Assembly: GCA_937920575.1 (NCBI GenBank)
Contig: CAKZSF010000036.1
Location: 1-11,379, forward strand
Length of the DNA: 11,379 nt
Direction of reading: 5' to 3'
Origin: an uncultured Sphingomonadaceae bacterium
GTDB taxonomy: Bacteria; Pseudomonadota; Alphaproteobacteria; Sphingomonadales; Sphingomonadaceae
In this document: in pieces, positions 6,406 to 11,379 of the stretch
Position numbering within the stretch: the first letter of the stretch is position 1
Layout of the letters: each line of letters opens with the position of its first letter
Notes under the pieces: model-generated
What the model saw: only the letters and a program-made list of their open reading frames with translations
Told to the model about the DNA's origin: nothing
The model's database searches: none
Program-made: the position numbers and the translations under genes

Positions 6406-8919
6406 CTAGAATTTGAAGCCAACTTCCACGCCCACCAATCGGCGTGCGCCGGGTGAGATGAAGGAGCCGCCAAACTCAATCGCAGGAATGACTTCGTTGA
6501 GATACTTCTCGTTGAAGACATTGTCCGCGAACACGAAGGCGCTGATATTGCCGAATTCGACACCAGCGCGCAGGTTGAGCACTTCAAACGTGTCGCGCCG
6601 CGCTGCGCTGTAGTCGGCTTCGCCGAAGAAGGCAGGGAGGGCGACAGTTGAGATCGGCAACAATCCTGAGAACAGCGTTGGAGCTGTCTGATCCTGCACC
6701 GAATGGAACCATGTTGGCCCCGTAATGCGGTAATCCGCGCGTGCGATGAAGTTGACGTCGTCGTTCACAGGAAAATCAAACTCAGTACCGAGGTTGATCG
6801 TGTAATCGGCGGTATAGGGCGATTTGTTGCCCACTGTCGTTGGTCGCGAGTTGTTTGCCTTTATCTCGCTGTCCGTCACGTTCAAGGAAGCGAAGAATTT
6901 CCAGCCTTTGACCGGTTGTGCCGTCGTGTTCACTTCGAAGCCATAGACATCAACTTCGTCGATGTTGGACACCACGCGCAGCAGACCGAACGGCCCAACG
7001 AAGAATTCGAAGAACTGCATATCTTCGATGTTGGTGTAGTAACCCGCCAGATCGAATGTGATCGCTCCGCCAGCAATCTCGCCCTTGATCCCCGCTTCAA
7101 ACGCGGAGGAGACTTCCTTGTCGTATTGATCCTGGATTGTCACATCCGCGCCGATAAACTGCACGAAATTGGCGTCGATGATCGCGGAAGAGCCCTGATT
7201 GTTGAAACCGCCGGATTTGAACCCGATGCCCCAGTTGGCGTAGATATTAAGCGCGTTGGTCGGCTGCCAGCTCAGGCTGACTTTGGGCTGCAGCTGCTTG
7301 AACGTCGCATCCACTGGCGTGATCGGGCCAAACGCTTGGCCAGGATTGATCGGGCCACCTGCGAACGGATCGAGCGCGTTGGGAACGAGCGATTCCGAAG
7401 ACCGATCCTCGATATCATAGCGTAGCGCGAGGCCGGCGGTGACGTTGCCGATCTCATATTCTGCATTGCCGAACACGGCGTAAACATTGGTGTCAAACGC
7501 ATCGGCCAGCAGCAGCGATGTGGGGTTGGCAGAGCCGGGCGCGTTGAACAGATCAGGGCTGACACCTGCGCCCGTATCGCCGCCAATGCTAACGCCCGTC
7601 TCCCGATCGATCCTGAGGAAGTAGGCACCCAATTGCCAGCTTAGCGGCCCACTATCGTTCGAAGCGAGACGGATCTCAGCGCTGACGTCCGTCTGCTCGC
7701 GAATTTGCAGCTGCGTGCCGTCACAAGTCGTCGGGCTGTAAGCGCCAAAGGTAGAGCCATTGGCGGGCGCGAAAATAAACGGCACCGGGATTTGCCCGAC
7801 GAAACCTGGTTGGTTGACCGGGAAGCCGGTGTTCGCAGCGGTTGTCGCAAAGCAACTGTTCACGACATTGTTCGCCGCTGGATCGGCCGCACCAATAAAG
7901 CGTGCGAAGTCGGCAGACGTACCATCGGCGGTCAGACTTTGGTCGACATCGGAATAAAGCGCCCAAGCGGTCAAAATGGTCGAGCCGAAATCATGTTCGA
8001 TCTTTGCGGAAACATCGAAGCTGTCCTGCTCGTTAGTCGGACGGATGTTGCCGTAGTAACGGAACGGATGCTCGTTGACGTCCTCAAAGAAGGCCGGGTT
8101 AAAAGCGGCAAAGTTCGGCAGGTGGAACGAGGAATTGAAGTTGACCGACGCACCGCGCACTCGTGCGTAACGCGCCTTCACATCCAGCTCTGTTGCATCA
8201 CCCAGATTGGCCACCACGCGGCCATCAACCGACCAAACCTCCTGATCATCGACCACTTTGCGATCAAGGAATTCGTTGCGGAAGAAGCCGTCAGTTGTCC
8301 GGTAATAGCCGGACAGAACGAAACCGAGATTGTCTCCCAATGGGCCGGAAACATGGCCGGTTGCCTCGACCGTGCTTTCATTGGCGTAGGAAGCCTTGAC
8401 GCCGCCTTCGAAAATGTCGCTCGGCTTCATGGTTTGCAGAACAATCGCGCCGGCAGCAGCGTTGCGGCCATAAAGCGCGCCCTGCGGCCCTTTCAGAATT
8501 TCAACTTGGCGCAGGGTCCCTTGGGTCTGGTTCAGCTGAGCAGTGTTGGTCTTCAGGATACCATCCACCACCAGCGCGACTGAACTTTCCGCGTCGCGCG
8601 CGCCATTGATGCCGCGAATGTTGATTTGTGTATCGCCAGCCTCGGCAGTGCCGGTCACGATGGTCACACCGGGGGTCAGCTGAGCAAAATCTTCGGCGTT
8701 GTCAGCGCCGGTCTTTTCCAGCGCATCGGCCGTCAAAACCGAAACAGAGGCCGGCACATCTTGCAGTCGCTCGTTCTGGCGGCGCGCGGTCACGATGATG
8801 ACGTTGTCGTCCGTTACGTCCGCAGCTCCGTCTGCTGTGTTGTCCTGCGCCAACGCCGGAGCGGATGACAAGGCGATGACGGCGCATGATGCAGCAGCCA
8901 ACAAAGTGTGATGACGCAT
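6406..8919 (-). CDS. TonB-dependent outer-membrane receptor
   Basis: The 837-residue protein begins with a signal peptide (MRHHTLLAAASCAVIALSS, cleavage near ALA-Q at 22-25). A TonB-box-like NVIIVTARR follows at 39-47. The plug domain spans about 51-165 with the usual landmarks LTPGVTI, INIRGI, ALVVDGI and ILKGPQGALYGRNAAAGAI. The remainder is a 22-strand-type barrel, with FKSGGFNN and VFNEKYLNE motifs near the end and a terminal Phe (GFKF). It should import a ligand across the outer membrane using TonB energy. An in-frame GTG at 9054 would lengthen it by 45 residues, but the ATG at 8919 is chosen because it gives a clean signal peptide and has an AGGGGAA ribosome site. No iron-siderophore gene is nearby; the cluster suggests an organic nutrient as ligand. 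The promoter region is shared with the divergent GntR gene. Confidence 0.93.
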   Translation of the reverse strand: MRHHTLLAAASCAVIALSSAPALAQDNTADGAADVTDDNVIIVTARRQNERLQDVPASVSVLTADALEKTGADNAEDFAQLTPGVTIVTGTAEAGDTQINIRGINGARDAESSVALVVDGILKTNTAQLNQTQGTLRQVEILKGPQGALYGRNAAAGAIVLQTMKPSDIFEGGVKASYANESTVEATGHVSGPLGDNLGFVLSGYYRTTDGFFRNEFLDRKVVDDQEVWSVDGRVVANLGDATELDVKARYARVRGASVNFNSSFHLPNFAAFNPAFFEDVNEHPFRYYGNIRPTNEQDSFDVSAKIEHDFGSTILTAWALYSDVDQSLTADGTSADFARFIGAADPAANNVVNSCFATTAANTGFPVNQPGFVGQIPVPFIFAPANGSTFGAYSPTTCDGTQLQIREQTDVSAEIRLASNDSGPLSWQLGAYFLRIDRETGVSIGGDTGAGVSPDLFNAPGSANPTSLLLADAFDTNVYAVFGNAEYEIGNVTAGLALRYDIEDRSSESLVPNALDPFAGGPINPGQAFGPITPVDATFKQLQPKVSLSWQPTNALNIYANWGIGFKSGGFNNQGSSAIIDANFVQFIGADVTIQDQYDKEVSSAFEAGIKGEIAGGAITFDLAGYYTNIEDMQFFEFFVGPFGLLRVVSNIDEVDVYGFEVNTTAQPVKGWKFFASLNVTDSEIKANNSRPTTVGNKSPYTADYTINLGTEFDFPVNDDVNFIARADYRITGPTWFHSVQDQTAPTLFSGLLPISTVALPAFFGEADYSAARRDTFEVLNLRAGVEFGNISAFVFADNVFNEKYLNEVIPAIEFGGSFISPGARRLVGVEVGFKF

Positions 8920-8924
8920 GGATA

Positions 8925-8931
8925 TTCCCCT
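8925..8931 (-). promoter_or_regulatory. Ribosome binding site of the TonB-dependent receptor
   Basis: On the minus strand AGGGGAA lies 5 bases before the ATG at 8919. It supports that start over the longer in-frame GTG at 9054. Confidence 0.7.
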
Positions 8932-8940
8932 ATCAATGTG

Positions 8941-8958
8941 CGGAGCATTTGCGCTCCG
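8941..8958 (-). other. Possible hairpin in the receptor mRNA leader
   Basis: CGGAGC (8941-8946) is complementary to GCTCCG (8953-8958) with a 6-base loop. It would form in the leader just upstream of the receptor's ribosome binding site and might influence translation. The stem is only 6 bp, so it may be chance. Confidence 0.3.
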
Positions 8959-9070
8959 GCTTCGTAACGATTGGCGTACCGTCCCGATTCCGTCGCAACG
9001 CGATCGGCGCGGCGGAACAGGCCCCCTCATGGCCTCGAAGGCGCTGTGACTCACTCACGAGCTCCAACGC

Positions 9071-9099
9071 TTGACTTCCCCTATTGTATACATTTATCC
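9071..9099 (+). promoter_or_regulatory. Candidate promoter for the GntR-lyase-hyuA operon
   Basis: TTGACT (9071-9076) is a good -35 box. With a 16-17 base spacer the -10 would be TTTATC/TTATCC (9093-9099), which is weak. The predicted RNA would start ~40 bases before the GTG at 9148. The TGTATACA palindrome lies inside the spacer, where a bound repressor would block polymerase. Confidence 0.45.
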
Positions 9100-9107
9100 A
9101 AAGTCAA
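9079..9107 (-). promoter_or_regulatory. Candidate promoter for the receptor-amidohydrolase operon
   Basis: Read on the minus strand, TTGACT (9107-9102) is a good -35 box. The -10 at 16-18 base spacing (around 9085-9079, AATAGGG) is poor; a better -10-like TACAAT (9088-9083) is too close at 13 bases. It overlaps the opposite promoter and the same central palindrome. The leader would be ~150 bases long. Confidence 0.4.
9085..9092. promoter_or_regulatory. Palindromic operator candidate TGTATACA
   Basis: A perfect 8-bp palindrome with GT...AC half-sites of the kind bound by FCD/FadR-type GntR regulators. It sits at the centre of the outer inverted repeat TTGACTT (9071-9077) / AAGTCAA (9101-9107). 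The gene for a GntR regulator begins 56 bases to the right, so autoregulation and control of the divergent operon are plausible. Confidence 0.5.
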
Positions 9108-9147
9108 CAGTCTCCACCTTTCCTTCTTAAAAGTAACAGGCGCAATT

Positions 9148-9813
9148 GTGGCAAAAGCTTCCGATCGAGCATATCAGGCGATCCGCGCGATGATCCTTTC
9201 TGGCGAATTGTCATCCGGCGACGCGCTGGGCGAGGAGGCGTTGGCAGAAAAGTGCGGCGTGTCACGCACACCGATTCGCGATGCATTGCGGCGGCTGGAG
9301 GCTGAGCTTTTGGTGCGCAGGACCGAATCGCAGCGTAGCTTCGTGGCGCACTGGTCGCTGGATGATGTGAGCGATGCATTTGAGCTCCGGGCTATGCTCG
9401 AAGGGTATGCTGCGAAACGAGCGGCGGAGCGCATGGATGATGCGACGTTGCAGCAACTCAAGGCGTGCAACAAGGCGATTTGGGTCGCGATCAAAGGAAC
9501 CGAAGCCGATGTCGATACGTTCTTGGATCGCAATCGGGAGTTCCATGCCTTGATCCTTGAAACCGCTTCATCGCGGCGTCTGTCCAGCCTGTTGGGCGTT
9601 TTGATCGAGCAGCCGGTTATCTGGCGCACGGCGCATCACTACAGCCGTGAGGCGTTCGAGCAGTCGCACAAGGAACATGATGATTTGCTATCCGCCTTCG
9701 AGCGGCATGACGGACCGTGGGCAGAGGCGGTCATGGCAGGCCATATCCGCCGCGCGTTCCATGCTTATTCAGATGCACATCGCGGAATGCTTGCGGAACG
9801 AGAGGCGGCATAA
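9148..9813 (+). CDS. GntR-family transcriptional regulator, FCD subfamily
   Basis: With the GTG start the protein has 221 residues, the usual size for this subfamily. An N-terminal winged helix-turn-helix (about 5-70) contains ALAEKCGVSRTPIRDALRRL, the classic GntR recognition segment. The C-terminal FCD effector domain (about 73-205) contains the candidate metal-site residues N129-x3-H133 (NREFH), H177 (EHDDLL) and H199 (GHIRRAF). FCD domains sense small carboxylates or related ligands and usually repress. The frame stays open upstream to an ATG at 8971, but that extension would run through the putative promoter and has no GntR-like sequence, so GTG at 9148 is preferred despite a weak ribosome site (CAGG). 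Its stop overlaps the ATG of the lyase gene (TAATG). It most likely responds to a substrate or intermediate of the pathway encoded around it. Confidence 0.9.
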   Translation: MAKASDRAYQAIRAMILSGELSSGDALGEEALAEKCGVSRTPIRDALRRLEAELLVRRTESQRSFVAHWSLDDVSDAFELRAMLEGYAAKRAAERMDDATLQQLKACNKAIWVAIKGTEADVDTFLDRNREFHALILETASSRRLSSLLGVLIEQPVIWRTAHHYSREAFEQSHKEHDDLLSAFERHDGPWAEAVMAGHIRRAFHAYSDAHRGMLAEREAA

Positions 9814-10754
9814 TGTATACAGAAATACCGAAATCTGTTGAAATCGTTGAAGTCAGTCCACGCGATGGCCTGCAAAACGAGCAGGTGCAGGTGGGAACGG
9901 CTGACAAGCTGGCGTTGATCAGCAATGCGATTGAGGCGGGTGCGCGTAGGATTGAAGTGACAAGCTTCGTCAATCCGCGCGCCGTCCCTCAAATGGCGGA
10001 CGCAGAGGAGGTCTGTGCCGGCCTGCCTCAACGAGACGACGTCACTTATATTGGTCTTGTCATGAACCAGCGCGGCGCGGACCGTGCTCTTGCCACGGGC
10101 CGGATCGATCAATTGGGTGCGGTCGCGGTCGGCACTGACACATTCGCGATGCGCAATCAGGGACAAACAAGCGATGGTTCGGTCGAGGCGGCGATAGCGA
10201 TTATCGAAACGGCGAAATCAGCTGGCAAAACCGCACAAGCCACCATCGGTGCCAGCTTTGGTTGTCCATTCGAAGGCGAAGTGGCTGAAGAGCGCGTGAT
10301 CGACATGGCTAAGGCCATAGCCGAGGCGGGCCCGGTGGAGATGGCATTGGCTGACACGATTGGCGTGGCCAACCCAGCGCATGTCGCCAGCCTTGTCGCC
10401 AAAGTCCGCGAGGCGGTCGCACCGCTTCCCGTTCGTATCCACTTGCACAACACGCGCGGCACGGGGCTTGCGAATGTTTGGGCGGCGATTGGCGCGGGTG
10501 CAACCACTATCGACGCGTCTATCGGCGGCCTCGGTGGATGTCCCTTCGCTCCGGGTGCGGCGGGCAATGTCGCGACTGAAGACGTACAATATATGTTGGA
10601 GCGCGCCGGGATCGAGACCGGGCTGAAGCTCGACAAACTGATTGAGACCCATCGCTGGTTGACCGGCGTTATGGATAAGGAATTGCCCGCCATGGTGGGC
10701 AAAGTGGGCGGATTTCCAAAACCGTCAGAGAAAAACAAAAAGGATGCTGCCTGA
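9813..10754 (+). CDS. HMG-CoA lyase-like DRE-TIM metallolyase
   Basis: The 313-residue cytoplasmic enzyme has the HMG-CoA lyase/DRE-TIM fold markers in order: EVSPRDGLQNE at 13-23 (catalytic R17, metal-binding D18), SFGCPFEGEV in the middle, HLHNTRG at 210-216 (metal ligands H210, H212), and GLGGCPFAPGAAGNVATED at 239-257 (C243 of the lyase signature and N252). Spacings match human HMG-CoA lyase closely. The family cleaves 3-hydroxy-3-methylglutaryl-CoA or similar 3-hydroxyacyl-CoA esters into acetyl-CoA and a keto acid. The HNTRG in place of HDTYG suggests a paralogue with another substrate rather than the leucine-pathway enzyme, and no leucine-degradation gene is adjacent. The start overlapping the GntR stop is used; GAGG lies ~7 bases upstream. 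An in-frame extension back to 9717 lies inside the GntR gene and is rejected. Its stop overlaps the hyuA start (TGATG). Confidence 0.88.
   Translation: MYTEIPKSVEIVEVSPRDGLQNEQVQVGTADKLALISNAIEAGARRIEVTSFVNPRAVPQMADAEEVCAGLPQRDDVTYIGLVMNQRGADRALATGRIDQLGAVAVGTDTFAMRNQGQTSDGSVEAAIAIIETAKSAGKTAQATIGASFGCPFEGEVAEERVIDMAKAIAEAGPVEMALADTIGVANPAHVASLVAKVREAVAPLPVRIHLHNTRGTGLANVWAAIGAGATTIDASIGGLGGCPFAPGAAGNVATEDVQYMLERAGIETGLKLDKLIETHRWLTGVMDKELPAMVGKVGGFPKPSEKNKKDAA
9814..9821. promoter_or_regulatory. Second TGTATACA palindrome, at the lyase start codon
   Basis: The same 8-bp palindrome as at 9085-9092 recurs here, overlapping the ATG of the lyase gene (codons Met-Tyr-Thr). It could be an internal operator or roadblock for the GntR protein, or coincidence from the coding sequence. 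Confidence 0.3.
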
Positions 10755-11379
10755 TGCGTTATCGTTTGGGTGTGGATGTCGGTGGGACATTCACGGATTT
10801 ACTGCTGTTCGACAATGAGACAGGCGCGTTCTGGCGGGACAAGACTCCCTCTACGCCGCATGACAGTTCAGAAGGCATTCTTAACGGCGTGAATGCGATC
10901 ACCGCTGCGGCGGGTGTCGATCCGGGTGAGATCGAATTTTTCCTCCATGGAACCACCGTGGCGACCAACGCCGTGCTGGAAGGTAAGGGCGCGCGCGTCG
11001 GCGTGATCACGACCGAGGGCTATCGTGATGTCATGCAGATTGCGCGCAGTTTTGTACCAGGCGGTTTGGCGGCGTGGATCGTGTGGCCCAAGCCGCAACC
11101 GCTGGCTGCTTTGGAAGATACGCTGACGGTGAAAGGCCGGATGGGCGCAGATGGTCAAGAAGTGCGCCCGCTAGACGAGGCGCAAGCGCGCGAAGTGCTG
11201 GAGAAATTGAAGGCGCAAGGCGTCGAGGCGATCACCGTCAGCCTCATCAACGCCTATGTGAATGGCGACCACGAAGCGCGGATCGGTGCAATTGCCAAGG
11301 ACGTGTTTGGCGACAGCGTCCCGGTCTCGCTCAGCCATGAAGTTTTGCCGGAAATGCAGGAATATGAGCGGACGCTCTC
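10754..11379 (+). CDS. Hydantoinase/oxoprolinase subunit A (HyuA-like), 3' end outside window
   Basis: The first 208 residues are visible; complete family members have roughly 700. The N-terminal GVDVGGTFTD (residues 6-15) is the ATP phosphate-binding loop of this actin-like family, and HGTTVATNAVLEGKGARVG (65-83) is its second hallmark. The family covers ATP-dependent N-methylhydantoinase, 5-oxoprolinase, caprolactamase and the acetone and acetophenone carboxylases, so ring opening of a cyclic amide or imide, or carboxylation, are the candidate reactions. A HyuB partner is expected just downstream, outside the window. The start overlaps the lyase stop (TGATG), with AAGGA 9 bases upstream. 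The segment SFVPGGLAAWIVWPKPQP (residues ~99-116) differs from the usual N-methylhydantoinase sequence I recall, hinting at a separate substrate group. Confidence 0.88.
   Translation, partial: MRYRLGVDVGGTFTDLLLFDNETGAFWRDKTPSTPHDSSEGILNGVNAITAAAGVDPGEIEFFLHGTTVATNAVLEGKGARVGVITTEGYRDVMQIARSFVPGGLAAWIVWPKPQPLAALEDTLTVKGRMGADGQEVRPLDEAQAREVLEKLKAQGVEAITVSLINAYVNGDHEARIGAIAKDVFGDSVPVSLSHEVLPEMQEYERTL

Noticed and set aside
8920..9054. 45-residue N-terminal extension of the TonB-dependent receptor from a GTG at 9054
   Set aside because: It would bury the signal peptide behind an Arg-rich stretch, and the ATG at 8919 has its own ribosome site.
8930..9067. A 44-codon leader frame on the minus strand (TTG at 9067, ending in TGA-TAG just before the receptor's ribosome site), preceded by AGGGGAA at good spacing
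   Set aside because: Its ribosome-like AGGGGAA falls inside the predicted -10/promoter region, the product resembles nothing known, and a stop-free stretch of this length is common in GC-rich DNA. Ribosome profiling would decide.
9076..9084. TTCCCCTAT occurs both here and at 8925-8933, a possible direct repeat for a regulator
   Set aside because: One copy is explained as the receptor's ribosome binding site (AGGGGAA on the minus strand); a 9-base match over 150 bp is weak evidence alone.
8971..9147. Extended GntR start at 8971
   Set aside because: The extension crosses the putative promoter and operator and lacks GntR similarity; GTG at 9148 gives the normal family length.

Overview
The window looks like chromosomal DNA of an alphaproteobacterium, most likely a sphingomonad of the Erythrobacter or Sphingomonas type. 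This is an inference from moderately high GC, a TonB-dependent receptor of the large sphingomonad style, and closely packed genes with ATG/GTG starts and stop-start overlaps. No rRNA, tRNA, CRISPR array, insertion sequence or phage gene was seen.

Left part (1-5688, + strand): two coupled surface-protein genes. The first is cut by the left edge. It carries two SdrD/carboxypeptidase-regulatory-like beta-sandwich domains around a DUF11 domain. Its stop codon overlaps the ATG of a 1433-residue outer-membrane protein. That protein has a signal peptide, two tandem ~165-residue repeats and a very long C-terminal beta-barrel region ending in Phe. The pair looks like a cell-envelope or surface-display system of unknown function. 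Two hairpins (5695-5758) separate it from the next, convergent operon.

Right part (5746-11379): a divergently arranged, probably catabolic cluster. Leftward run a TonB-dependent receptor (start 8919) and an isochorismatase-fold amidohydrolase with an intact Asp-Lys-Cys triad. Rightward run an FCD-type GntR regulator (GTG start at 9148), an HMG-CoA-lyase-like DRE-TIM metallolyase and the N-terminal part of a HyuA-type hydantoinase/oxoprolinase subunit cut by the right edge. The last three overlap stop-to-start, so they form a tight operon. The 228-bp gap between the two arms holds TTGACT boxes facing each other around a central TGTATACA palindrome. That is the layout expected if the GntR protein controls both arms from one operator.

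Working model (inference): the receptor imports a small nitrogen-containing molecule. HyuA, with a HyuB expected beyond the right edge, opens a cyclic amide or imide, or carboxylates a substrate. The amidohydrolase removes the amide or carbamoyl nitrogen, and the lyase cleaves the resulting carbon skeleton as a CoA ester. HyuA plus an N-carbamoylsarcosine-amidase-like enzyme recalls N-methylhydantoin/creatinine breakdown, but the lyase does not belong to that pathway, so the substrate is open.
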